This document shows, in pieces, positions 15,345 to 26,164 of a stretch of 64,000 bases of DNA; position 1 is the first letter of the stretch; the number at the start of each line of letters is the position of its first letter. The stretch covers positions 62,001 to 126,000 of the forward strand of contig JAUILN010000020.1 in assembly GCA_030432695.1 (NCBI GenBank), read 5' to 3'. The stretch comes from a bacterium (GTDB lineage Bacteria > Planctomycetota > UBA1135 > UBA2386). The position numbers and the translations under genes were made by a program. The notes under the pieces were generated by a model. It was not told the origin of the DNA and made no database searches. It worked only from the letters and a program-made list of their open reading frames with translations.

Positions 15345-16082
15345 ATGGCAGACGGACTACGAGGACTGAAGGTGCTCGTGGCGGTGGACGGGCGTTTCCA
15401 ACGCATGGTCGCCGCCTCGATCCTGACGGACCAGGGCGCGGACATCGCACTGGCCGAGACCGCGCTCGACTTGGTCGACGCCGCCGACGCCGCACGGACG
15501 GTGGGCAGCCCGTTCGACGCGATCCTGGTGACCGAGGCGGTGGCGCGCGCGATGGGTCCGCATGCCCTCGAGGCGCCCGAACTCGGCGCCGGCGGAGACC
15601 GGCCACCGGTGGTGCTGCTCACCCACGGCGACCGCGCCGAGGCACTCGGGCCCGGCTTCGCGGCCACCGTGTCCGAACCCCTGCTGACTCCGAGCCTGGT
15701 GGCGACGATGGCGCGGGTCTGCGGCCGTGACTCGCCGGAACCCGGCTGGGACCTCGACGAGCCGGGTGTCAGCGAACTGTTGATCCGCTACCGCGAGTCG
15801 CTCGGCTGCCTTGCCCATGCGTTCCGCGACGCACTCGCCGGTCGCGACCGCGAGTGCCTCAGGATGCTCGCCGGTCGGGTCCGCGCCGCGGCACCCAGCT
15901 ACGGCTTCCATCGACTCGGCCGCGCGGCGGAGTCGGTCGAACGCCAGGTGCTGGCGGCCGCGCCGTTGCGTTCGCTCTCCGACCACGTGCACGAGCTGTT
16001 GCGGGTGCTCGCCGACGTGCGGGCGAGCCTGCCGCGGCGCGAGCCGTCACGGATCGTCGACCTGTCGGCGATGCCGGTGTGA
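15345..16082 (+). CDS. degenerate receiver-like plus HPt-like protein
   Basis: This 245-residue cytoplasmic protein looks like a receiver domain (LKVLVAVDGRFQRMVAASIL, then FDAILVTEAVA) followed by a helical HPt-like bundle (LAHAFRDALAGRDRECLRML, GRVRAAAPSYGFHRLGRAAE). The phosphoacceptor aspartate expected at the end of the third strand is replaced (A-I-L-V-T-E), and the HPt histidine expected in the H-x-L-K-G motif reads G-R-V-R-A. Both phosphotransfer residues therefore seem lost, suggesting a non-phosphorylated adaptor, or that I have mis-recognised the fold. The ATG at 15345 has GGAG a few bases upstream. Its 3' end overlaps the convergent VTT gene by 36 bp. Confidence 0.6.
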   Translation: MADGLRGLKVLVAVDGRFQRMVAASILTDQGADIALAETALDLVDAADAARTVGSPFDAILVTEAVARAMGPHALEAPELGAGGDRPPVVLLTHGDRAEALGPGFAATVSEPLLTPSLVATMARVCGRDSPEPGWDLDEPGVSELLIRYRESLGCLAHAFRDALAGRDRECLRMLAGRVRAAAPSYGFHRLGRAAESVERQVLAAAPLRSLSDHVHELLRVLADVRASLPRREPSRIVDLSAMPV

Positions 16083-16988
16083 GGCCGGGTCGGCGCGCGG
16101 GACCATCTCTCGGTCCCGGTCGTCGAGGATCGCTCCGAGCCGCCGCTTCGCGACCACCCACAGCCCCGCCATCGACACGAGCAGGCTCACCCCGCCGAGC
16201 CACAGCGAGGCGGGGTTCGTGTCCTCGCCGAACTCGAGTTCCGCCAGCCCGGCACCGGCCAACACGAACAGCACGACCCGGGGGCCGAGCCCGAGCAGCG
16301 TGCCGGCCACGAATGGACCCGCCGACACCTTGGCGGCAGCCATCACCAGATTGGTGCCCGCGAACGGGGTGACCGGCGCCAGGCGGACCAGTGTGACCAC
16401 CGTCGTCACGCCCGTTGCCGCGTCGCCGAGCAGCGCCTGGTGCACCGCCGCGAGCTTCGGCTTCGAGGCCACGTAGTGCATAAGCCGCTCGCCGGCGATC
16501 CAGGCCATCACCACGCGACCGAGTGCTGCGGCCAGGGTGATGCCGAGCAGCACCACCATGCTCCCGGCCACGCCGCCGTAGAGGTAGCCGCCGGCCATCG
16601 AAGCGGCGTAGGTCGGGAGCACCGACAGGCCGCAGCACAGCGCCGTCGCGGTGACGAACAGCAGCACGGCGAGTGTCGAGGAGAACATCGCGCGCTCGCC
16701 GTCGAGCGCGAACCACGGTGCCCACGTGGTCGAGGTCGTCGCCAGAATGGCGGTGCCGGCAAACGGCAGGGCGACGATCGCCGCGAAGAGGAGCCCCAGG
16801 GGGCCGAGCTCGCGCAGTCCGACCCACGACGCCGCGAGCCGCTCCGTCGACGGAGTCCGTCGGGCCGCCGTCGGGGACCCGGCGGATCCCGGCACGGGAG
16901 CAGGCGTCAGGGGCTCGGTTCGAGCCGTCGATCTCGGGGAGGCGTTCAGCAGACCGGGCAGTCTGCCCCGCGGCGCTGCCGGGGTCAC
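16047..16988 (-). CDS. VTT-domain (TVP38/TMEM64, DedA-like) membrane protein
   Basis: The product has several membrane helices and the VTT/SNARE-associated domain. Helices such as LGLLFAAIVALPFAGTAIL and VLLFVTATALCCGLSVLPTY precede the conserved re-entrant region MAGGYLYGGVAGSMVVLLG and the VTLVRLAPVTPFAGTNLVM block, which carries the family's F/R-x-x-P motif. These proteins are linked to lipid flipping and membrane homeostasis. The start is unclear: no ATG is well placed, and a GTG at 16988 gives 313 residues with a long proline-rich N-terminal tail. The body from about 16830 down is secure. It diverges from the FG-GAP gene at 17124. Confidence 0.82.
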   Translation of the reverse strand: MTPAAPRGRLPGLLNASPRSTARTEPLTPAPVPGSAGSPTAARRTPSTERLAASWVGLRELGPLGLLFAAIVALPFAGTAILATTSTTWAPWFALDGERAMFSSTLAVLLFVTATALCCGLSVLPTYAASMAGGYLYGGVAGSMVVLLGITLAAALGRVVMAWIAGERLMHYVASKPKLAAVHQALLGDAATGVTTVVTLVRLAPVTPFAGTNLVMAAAKVSAGPFVAGTLLGLGPRVVLFVLAGAGLAELEFGEDTNPASLWLGGVSLLVSMAGLWVVAKRRLGAILDDRDREMVPRADPASHRHRRQVDDP

Positions 16989-17123
16989 GGGACTCGCACG
17001 CCGCTCCACAAAATCCTGCGGGCCGACGTGCGGGCGCGCGCCCTCGGGCACCGTCGTTGCGGTCCGCGGCGCCCGCCCCCCGAGGTCCCGCCCCTGCCGG
17101 TCATCCGTCTCCCTGGCTCCCCG

Positions 17124-19691
<2,568 letters not shown>

Positions 19692-19715
19692 GTCTCACCG
19701 GCGGATCGGCGGGCT

Positions 19716-20303
19716 TCAGCGGATGTCGCGAACGGTCTGCGCGCCAGGGTTGGTGAACACCACCCGGTCGCCATCCACGACCGCGGCCTGGCCGGTGAAG
19801 CGCACGCCGAGCAGCGCCGCCGAGTCGGGCACGTCGAGGCGCAACGTGCCCTCGCCGTCGGGGCGGATCGCGGTGGAGCCCACCGGGAGCGCGTTGGCCG
19901 ACAGCAGCCAGCCACCGATGCCGGGGACGACGGTGACACCGGTGGCGGCGAAGGTGTCGAGGAACACGAAGCCGCGCGCGCCGGGAGTGCCCGCAACCTC
20001 GAAGAAGGTCGACTGGCCGATCGCGAGGCGCTCGAAGCCGAAACGATCGCGGTCGCGTTCGGCGGACAGGACCCGCAGACGAGGCTGGCCCGGGGTGCCG
20101 ACGTCCTCGACCCGGAACCGGTAGTAGCCGGTGTCCTCCAGCGCGACGAGGTTCACCGCGGAGCTCTCCAGCAGCACGCGGGTCGACTCCATGCGGATCC
20201 GCTGACCGTCGTTGCTCTCGACCTCACCGCGGACGGTGAAGGTCTGCGCCAAAGCCAGGGTCGAGAAGGAGAGAACGGAAAAGGCAATGTGGGTCAGGTT
20301 CAT
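19716..20303 (-). CDS. small secreted beta-rich protein
   Basis: The 195-residue product has a signal peptide (MNLTHIAFSVLSFSTLALAQ) and an all-beta mature region. It ends with VPDSAALLGVRFTGQAAVVD, D-R-V-V-F-T-N-P, which resembles the tail shared by other secreted proteins here. I chose the ATG at 20303 because it starts the signal peptide. It stands alone between the convergent FG-GAP gene (24 bp away) and nei. Function unknown. Confidence 0.75.
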   Translation of the reverse strand: MNLTHIAFSVLSFSTLALAQTFTVRGEVESNDGQRIRMESTRVLLESSAVNLVALEDTGYYRFRVEDVGTPGQPRLRVLSAERDRDRFGFERLAIGQSTFFEVAGTPGARGFVFLDTFAATGVTVVPGIGGWLLSANALPVGSTAIRPDGEGTLRLDVPDSAALLGVRFTGQAAVVDGDRVVFTNPGAQTVRDIR

Positions 20304-20356
20304 GGTGGGCCGGTAGTGGTCCATGCGATCTGAAACCCCAAGCGTCGATCGAAGAA

Positions 20357-20383
20357 AACCGGACATACGGCTTCCCGGTTCTT
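20357..20383 (-). terminator. candidate terminator after nei
   Basis: Read on the minus strand, AACCGG and CCGGTT (20375-20380 and 20357-20362) form a stem, and the 3' arm continues into TTTTCTT. It lies about 30 bp after the nei stop. A second hairpin, GAGGTCT-TGC-AGACCTC on the minus strand (20394-20410), overlaps the stop itself. Confidence 0.4.
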
Positions 20384-20408
20384 TGCCCGCCGCGAGGTCT
20401 GCAAGACC

Positions 20409-21248
20409 TCAGCCGTCCAACAGCTCCGGCGCCCGCTGGCAGTTCGGGCACACGTACAGCCGCCTCGATCCTGCCTCCATCCGTAGGATCGGCGCCGCGC
20501 ACTGGTGGCAGGGCTGACCGTCGCGGCCGAACACGAAGTGCCGGTAGCGCCACCGCGGCCAGCCCTCGGCCTTCAGTTCGCGGACGTGGTCGAGGTCGTT
20601 GGTCACGCCGGCGTGTCGCAGCGAGCGCCGGCTGATGGTCAGCACGGCGCGCGCGAGGTCCTCCACTTCGCGGTCGTCGAGATCGCAGGGCCGACGGTCG
20701 GGAGCGATGCGGGCGACGAACAGGATCTCGCTGCGCAGGTAGTTGCCGAGTCCCGACAGGCAGCTCTGGTCGAGGAGCAGCGCGGTGAGGCGACGGCGGC
20801 GGAAGCGCGGGTCCTGCAGGCGTGCGGCGACGTCTTGCCAGGTGACTCCCGGGTCCAGGACCTCGGGGCCGAGCTTCGCCAGGAATCGATGCGTCGCGAG
20901 TTCGGCATCCTGCAGGATCGCCACGTCCGACGCGCTGTAGAGCAGTGCCGAGTGGGTGGCGTTGTGCAGCCCGACACGCAGGCTGCGCGTGGTCTGCGGC
21001 AGCTTGCCGGCGCGCTGCACGTACCACTTCCCGTAGAGCTGGTTGTGCGAGTAGAGGTTCACACCTCCTTCGAAGCGGGTCAGCATCGCCTTGCCGTGCG
21101 CGTCGACCGAGAGCACCTCGCGACCGCGTAGTCGACGCTCCCAGGGCTTCAGGTGCTCGAACGCGAACTCGACCGACTCGAGCGGCTTGCCGGCGAGCGC
21201 CTTGTGGATGCGCGCCGCGGCGCGGTGGATCTCGGGGCCTTCGGGCAT
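20409..21248 (-). CDS. nei: endonuclease VIII (Nei), Fpg/Nei-family DNA glycosylase
   Basis: A 279-residue DNA repair enzyme that removes oxidised pyrimidines and cuts the abasic site. The N-terminus MPEGPEIHRAAARIHKALAG carries the catalytic Pro-Glu, and MPEGPEI rather than MPELPE separates Nei from Fpg. Further Nei-like segments are GKAMLTRFEGGVNLYSHNQL, SALLYSASDVAIL and the helix-two-turn-helix LLLDQSCLSGLGNYLRSEIL. The zinc finger is complete: C-H-Q-C, then a spacer, then C-P-N-C. Similarity to E. coli Nei is visible throughout. It is followed by terminator-like hairpins and is probably monocistronic. Confidence 0.95.
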   Translation of the reverse strand: MPEGPEIHRAAARIHKALAGKPLESVEFAFEHLKPWERRLRGREVLSVDAHGKAMLTRFEGGVNLYSHNQLYGKWYVQRAGKLPQTTRSLRVGLHNATHSALLYSASDVAILQDAELATHRFLAKLGPEVLDPGVTWQDVAARLQDPRFRRRRLTALLLDQSCLSGLGNYLRSEILFVARIAPDRRPCDLDDREVEDLARAVLTISRRSLRHAGVTNDLDHVRELKAEGWPRWRYRHFVFGRDGQPCHQCAAPILRMEAGSRRLYVCPNCQRAPELLDG

Positions 21249-21306
21249 CGGACGGGACCCTTCGCCGGGCGGGCCGGGCGGATGCCGGCGGGGCGTGGCG
21301 GGCGCA

Positions 21307-22467
21307 TCACTCCGCGAGGCGTTTGGCCTCGAAGCGCGAGTTGCCGTGGCTCAGACGGAAGCCGGTGACCGTGCCCTCGTCGTCGCGCCAGAAGTGGACC
21401 GTCAGCACGCTGAGTCCGCGCACCGAGAAGAAGTCCGCTTCCGCGGCGGAATGGAAGATCCGGGCGCCACCGCTGCCGGTGAGGAGTTCGCCCTCGGCGA
21501 CCAGATGGTCGTCGTTCCGGCGGACGGTCAGTCGGTAGGTCCGCTCGTCGACGGTGATCGCGTAGGCGCCCGCGTAGCCGTCGAGCACCTCGTCCGGCAG
21601 GCGCGGTCCCTTCCGTTCCTCGATCCGCTGCTTCTCCGCGGCGCGCTGCCGCTCGGCGAACGACTCGAAGGCCTCGTTCCGCTCGAACAGAGCGGGGAGT
21701 TCCAACACCCGCGCGCCCTTTGCGAGCTCCTCGCGCAGGTCGAGGACCACCGGGTGGTCGTAGTCGTGGAACAGGTAGAGCCGCACCTCCAGGGTCTTCA
21801 GATCGAAGACGTTGGAGTAGACGGTCGCGACCTGTTCGCCACGTTGCGCGCCGGCGGCGAGGGCGCGCGTGCACAGCGCGAGGTCGGTGGTCTCGCGGGC
21901 CTCCAGCAAGTCGAGGACCGCGGAATAGCGCGGGCATTGGGCGCGGTCGTCTTCGTGTGCCGATTGGTAGAAGTTGGTGCAGACCAGTTGGCCGTCGCCG
22001 TCCCCGATCCGCACGAAATCGTCGCCCTCCACGATCACCGCATCGCCGCTTGCATCCGCGAACAGCAGCATCCCGCGGGTCAGGACCGGCCGCAGATCGA
22101 TCGTCTTCAGGAACGCGACGACCTCCGCGACCGAGCTGCAGGTGCGCATCGCCTCGCTGATCGGATTGCCGGGGAAACGTGTATGGCTCGACTGCCTGGT
22201 CATCTCGCGCGGTGCGGTGGCGAAGCCGTCGAAAGCGAGCCCGGCATCGTTCAGACCGCCCTGCGGAAAGCCGTTGTCGTAGCCGACGTACAGGACTCCG
22301 TGCCGCGACTTCTCGGGTGGCTCGAACCACACCCGGGTCTCGGCGTACCAGAAGTCCTCGTTGTTGCAGAACAGCACGCGACCATCGCCTCTGACGAGAA
22401 AGGCGGAGCAGGGCTGCACCGGGACGCACAGGAGGGCAATCGCGAGCACGGAGCGGAGAGCTGCCAT
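21307..22467 (-). CDS. secreted Ntn hydrolase (linear amide C-N hydrolase / acyltransferase type)
   Basis: The 386-residue product has a short signal-like N-terminus (MAALRSVLAIALLCVPVQPC) followed by CSAFLVRGDGRVLFCNNEDF. In choloylglycine-hydrolase and AAT-like Ntn enzymes the catalytic cysteine becomes N-terminal after processing and is followed by such a strand-turn with an N-N-E-D motif, so Cys20 is the likely nucleophile. A later N-F-Y-Q-S and R-Y-S-A-V-L-D-L-L segment fits the family. The last 100 residues form a separate beta-rich domain. The substrate, an acyl amide or N-acyl amino acid, cannot be read. The ATG at 22467 puts the signal sequence first. Confidence 0.78.
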   Translation of the reverse strand: MAALRSVLAIALLCVPVQPCSAFLVRGDGRVLFCNNEDFWYAETRVWFEPPEKSRHGVLYVGYDNGFPQGGLNDAGLAFDGFATAPREMTRQSSHTRFPGNPISEAMRTCSSVAEVVAFLKTIDLRPVLTRGMLLFADASGDAVIVEGDDFVRIGDGDGQLVCTNFYQSAHEDDRAQCPRYSAVLDLLEARETTDLALCTRALAAGAQRGEQVATVYSNVFDLKTLEVRLYLFHDYDHPVVLDLREELAKGARVLELPALFERNEAFESFAERQRAAEKQRIEERKGPRLPDEVLDGYAGAYAITVDERTYRLTVRRNDDHLVAEGELLTGSGGARIFHSAAEADFFSVRGLSVLTVHFWRDDEGTVTGFRLSHGNSRFEAKRLAE

Positions 22468-22505
22468 CTCGGGACGATATCCGGAAGGTCGTCCCGCGTG
22501 GCAGG

Positions 22506-25500
22506 TCAGCGGCGTCGTGGATCCTGCGGACTCGACGTCCCCTCGCTGAGGCTCTTCCAGACGGTCCGTGCGTCCCTCACGGCTTCCATCCTCCAGCCCT
22601 TTGGCTCGGTCTTCCGGAGGATCGACTCGGCGCGGTCGATCAGGTCGCGCGATCGCCCGAGATCGACTGCGGCGGTCACCTGCCCGAGGTGTGCGAGTAC
22701 GATCCCCACCCCCGGGTCCTCCGGGCCGAAGGTCCTTTCGCACTCCGCGAGCACGGGCTCGAGCAGCGCGATGGCGGCGTTCGGGTCGAGGGGCTCGGCG
22801 TGCCCCGTCTCGGTGCGGTCAGTGATCGCACCCGAGACGTGGGACCAGGTCCGTCGCAGGTCCTCGCGCTCGTCGGGCTGGTATCGCAGCAGCACCGGGA
22901 CCGCCGCGCGCGCGGTGCGTTCGCAGTCGACAGCGCGGCCGCGTTGCCGCATGACGAAGGCCAGCTGGTTGCGCAGAAGTCCGACCTGGAGGTGCTCGGC
23001 GCCGAGGTGTTCCTCGCAGTAGGCCTCGAGCCCCTGCAGGCCTTCGACGTCGCCGCGCATCCGCAGGATCGACCGCAGACGATCGATCGAGTGATGGGTG
23101 TCGTCGTGCTCGGGGCCGAACGCTCGCATCCGGATGTCCAATGCTTCGCGGCCGAGCTGCTCCGCCCGGGGAAGGTCCTTTCGCGTTGCGTCCGACTCGA
23201 GCGCCGAGAGGTTGTGCATTACGACCGCGACCATCGGGTGGTCGTCTCCGAACAGCTCGAGGCGGATCGCCAGCGATCGCTCGTATTGGCGCCGCGCCTC
23301 GGCGAAGCGGCCGAGCTGCTTCAGGGAGTAGCCATAGGCGTTGTGCGCGATCGCTGCGACCCGACTTCCTGGCTGGTCCGCATCCAGTTGATCGATCGAG
23401 GCACGCAGCAGACCCTCAGCCTCTGCATGGCGACCTCGCCGGTTCAGCACGACTCCGAGCTTGGATTGCGTCGTGGCATAGCGCGGGTGCTCGCGGGTCA
23501 GGACCTGTTCGGCGAGATCGAGCGCCGTCCTGAGGTGGGATTCCGAATCGTCGAGCCGCCCGTTCAGGTAGTAGGCGAAGCCGAGTTCGGCGTGGAGTCC
23601 CGGCAAGGTCTTGGTGCCGACATCGGACTCCAATACGGGGCTGGATAGAGCTCGCTCCAGCGGCGCGATCGCGCGCTGATGTTCGCCGATCGAGATCAGC
23701 GAGCTTCCCAGGCTGTGGAGGTCCTTGACGACATCGATGTCGTCCAGCGGGCGCTGCATCACCCCGTCCAGCGCGATCTCCAGTTGCTCGCGGGCTTCGG
23801 CGAGATGGCCGGCGTCGATCTGCCGTGCGACGACGTGGGTGCGTTGATCCTCGGTGCGGCGCGAGTCTTCCCCGGTCTGCTCGCGGGCCCGCTCGAGGCC
23901 TTCCATCGCCAGGCTCTCCGCCTCTTCGTAGCGGTCCAGGTGCGCGAGGATCTGGGACAGCAACTCGCGGTTGGACTGCAGCTCGGGTGCCTCGGGCGGG
24001 AGCACTCGCTGTCGGATCCCCAGGGCTCGGCGCGCCTGGGTCTCGGCATCGTGATAGCGACCGATGGACAATAGGGCTTCTGCCAAGGCGACCCGGATGC
24101 CGGCCTCGGCCTCGGGATGGATGAAGCGGGTCCGGTCGACCTGCAGGATCGCCCGTTCCAGCACCTCGGCGATCGTCTGCAGGCCGAGTTCCGCTGGCGT
24201 GAGCCCATCGAGACCCAGCACGCGCTGCACCAGGAAGTGGTTCACTGCATAGACCTTGGCGACCTCCGCGGCGAGGTCGTTGCGCGCATCGACGGCCTCG
24301 GCGCGGGCCGTCTCCGTCTGCAAGGCGAGAACCGAGATCGTCAGAACCGACACCGACAGGATCGCCACGGCCGCCGCCGCCATCGGATTGCGCTGGCTCC
24401 AACGACGCAGGCGCAGCATCGCGCTGGGCCGGCTCGCCTGGATCGGTTGGAACTCCCGCAGTCGCCGCAGCTCGTCGGCCAGCTCCGCGGCGGTGCCATA
24501 ACGTCCTCGGCGGTCCTTCTCGATGGCCTTCTGCAGCACCGTCTCCACGTCGCGCGGCAACCAGGGACAGCGCTTGCGCAGGCGCGGTGGCACGTCCTGC
24601 AGCACGGCATCGTGGATGTCGCGCACGGAGATACCGGAGAAGGCCGGGACGCCAGCGATCCACTCGTAGAGCGTGACCCCCAGCGAGTAGACATCGGTGC
24701 GGCCGTCGAGACCGGTCACAGGATCGAATCGACCCGGCGCGATCTGCTCGGGCGACATGTAGGCCGGAGTGCCCGGCGCGTCGCCGGAGACGGTCAGCGC
24801 CTCATCCGCCTCGCCGCGCGCCAGCCCGAAGTCCAGCACCACCGGCTCGAGATGGGTCGGCTCCCTGGTCGTCGTGTCCGAGGAGCCACGCGGCTCCAGC
24901 ATGATGTTGGCCGGCTTGATGTCGCGGTGGACGACGCCGGCCTCGTGGGCGTGGTGCAAGGCCCTCGCGACCTTCTCGCCGACCTCGAGCACCTCGCGCA
25001 GTTCCGTACGGTCGATCCCGGGCACCTGGTTCTTGTCCCGGGCGGCGATGTGCTGTTGCAGGGTCTCGCCGGCGCACAGGCGCATCGCCATGAACGGAGT
25101 GCCGTTCGCTTCGTCGACCTCGTAGACCGGACAGATGTTCGGGTGGTCGAGTCTCGAGACCGCCTTCGCTTCGCGCCAGAATCGTTCGCGCGCCGAGTCC
25201 GTCAGCAGCCGTTCCGGGCGGATCGACTTCAGCGCCACGCGGCGGCCGAGTTCGACGTGGATCGCCTCGTGGACGACACCCATACCGCCCATGCCCAGAC
25301 GCTGCAGCAGGCGGTAGTTGCCGAGTCGTCCGTCGCTGGCGGGTGTGGCACCGAGGCCGAGCGCACCGACCCGGTCACCGAGCCGGTGCAGCCGGGTGGC
25401 GAACTCCGGGTGCCGCGCGCAGACCTCTTCGAGCGCCTGCTGATCGCCCTCCTCGAGCCGTTCGATCGCTTCGGCGAGCAGCTCCTCGACGCGGGAGTCG

Positions 25501-25508
25501 TCGTTCAT
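22506..25508 (-). CDS. Hanks-type Ser/Thr protein kinase with C-terminal TPR array
   Basis: At 1000 residues it has an N-terminal extension, then a complete kinase domain: glycine loop RLGMGGMGVVHEA, VALKSI lysine, catalytic VVHRDIKPANI, VLDFGLARG and PAYMSPEQI. A membrane helix (AAAAVAILSVSVLTISVLAL, about 365-385) is followed by roughly 600 residues of tetratricopeptide repeats, such as GLHAELGFAYYLNGRLDDSE. The kinase lies in the cytoplasm and the TPR part probably outside, as a sensor or scaffold. Its ATG overlaps the stop of the ECF sigma gene upstream (ATGA at 25505-25508), so the two are translated together, and the kinase may act on that sigma factor or in the same stress circuit. Confidence 0.95.
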   Translation of the reverse strand: MNDDSRVEELLAEAIERLEEGDQQALEEVCARHPEFATRLHRLGDRVGALGLGATPASDGRLGNYRLLQRLGMGGMGVVHEAIHVELGRRVALKSIRPERLLTDSARERFWREAKAVSRLDHPNICPVYEVDEANGTPFMAMRLCAGETLQQHIAARDKNQVPGIDRTELREVLEVGEKVARALHHAHEAGVVHRDIKPANIMLEPRGSSDTTTREPTHLEPVVLDFGLARGEADEALTVSGDAPGTPAYMSPEQIAPGRFDPVTGLDGRTDVYSLGVTLYEWIAGVPAFSGISVRDIHDAVLQDVPPRLRKRCPWLPRDVETVLQKAIEKDRRGRYGTAAELADELRRLREFQPIQASRPSAMLRLRRWSQRNPMAAAAVAILSVSVLTISVLALQTETARAEAVDARNDLAAEVAKVYAVNHFLVQRVLGLDGLTPAELGLQTIAEVLERAILQVDRTRFIHPEAEAGIRVALAEALLSIGRYHDAETQARRALGIRQRVLPPEAPELQSNRELLSQILAHLDRYEEAESLAMEGLERAREQTGEDSRRTEDQRTHVVARQIDAGHLAEAREQLEIALDGVMQRPLDDIDVVKDLHSLGSSLISIGEHQRAIAPLERALSSPVLESDVGTKTLPGLHAELGFAYYLNGRLDDSESHLRTALDLAEQVLTREHPRYATTQSKLGVVLNRRGRHAEAEGLLRASIDQLDADQPGSRVAAIAHNAYGYSLKQLGRFAEARRQYERSLAIRLELFGDDHPMVAVVMHNLSALESDATRKDLPRAEQLGREALDIRMRAFGPEHDDTHHSIDRLRSILRMRGDVEGLQGLEAYCEEHLGAEHLQVGLLRNQLAFVMRQRGRAVDCERTARAAVPVLLRYQPDEREDLRRTWSHVSGAITDRTETGHAEPLDPNAAIALLEPVLAECERTFGPEDPGVGIVLAHLGQVTAAVDLGRSRDLIDRAESILRKTEPKGWRMEAVRDARTVWKSLSEGTSSPQDPRRR

Positions 25509-26107
25509 GTCCTCTCCTGTTCCTCGATCCGCATGGCGAGCCGGGCGGTGCCGCGCGACACGAGGTTGCGGACCGAGCCGACCGACCGCCCGAGACGGCC
25601 CGCGATCTCGTCGTAGGAGAGTCCGACGATGCGGCGTAGCACGACGGCCTCGCGATAGTCGGCAGGCAGCGTATCGAACGCCTGCTCGACCAACGCCATG
25701 TGCTCGCGCGCCGCCGCCGCCTCGCTCGGGGTGCACATCGACGCGTAGACGGTCGCCAGTTCCATCGGCACCTCGCGGGCCGCGTCGCGCCGGCGGGTCC
25801 GATAGAAGCGGTCCTTGTTCTGGATCTTGCGCAGCGCCTGCACGCACAGCCAATGGCGGAACTCGGCGTCGGAGCGGTATTCGAACGACGACAGGTCGCC
25901 GAGCGCCGCCACGCAGGCCGACTGCACCAGGTCGCTGACCGACTCCTTGTTGCGGATCTGCGGTCCGGCCTGCAGCCGTACGAACGCCACCATCGACGGC
26001 AGGTGCTCGACCATCAGGGCCTGCAACGCCGCGCGGTCGCCGGCGCGCGCGCGCTCGGTGAGGTCCCTGGTCTGCGAGATCGGTTGGGGCTCCGCGTCTC
26101 CGTCCAC
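25505..26107 (-). CDS. ECF sigma factor coupled to a Ser/Thr kinase
   Basis: 200 residues with region 2 (SDLVQSACVAALGDLSSFEY, FRHWLCVQALRKIQNKDRFY) and region 4 (LPADYREAVVLRRIVGLSYD, then GRSVGSVRNLVSRGTARLA). The long spacer between regions is typical of the planctomycete-type ECF factors associated with protein kinases. No anti-sigma gene adjoins; instead the kinase gene follows with a 4-bp ATGA overlap, consistent with control by phosphorylation, as known for some kinase-linked ECF groups. The start ATG at 26107 precedes region 2 by about 25 residues. Confidence 0.92.
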   Translation of the reverse strand: MDGDAEPQPISQTRDLTERARAGDRAALQALMVEHLPSMVAFVRLQAGPQIRNKESVSDLVQSACVAALGDLSSFEYRSDAEFRHWLCVQALRKIQNKDRFYRTRRRDAAREVPMELATVYASMCTPSEAAAAREHMALVEQAFDTLPADYREAVVLRRIVGLSYDEIAGRLGRSVGSVRNLVSRGTARLAMRIEEQERT

Positions 26108-26164
26108 GTCGGGCAGACTAACGTTCCCGGGACCGCATGGATACCTCCGGAGTCGCTGGCGCGG

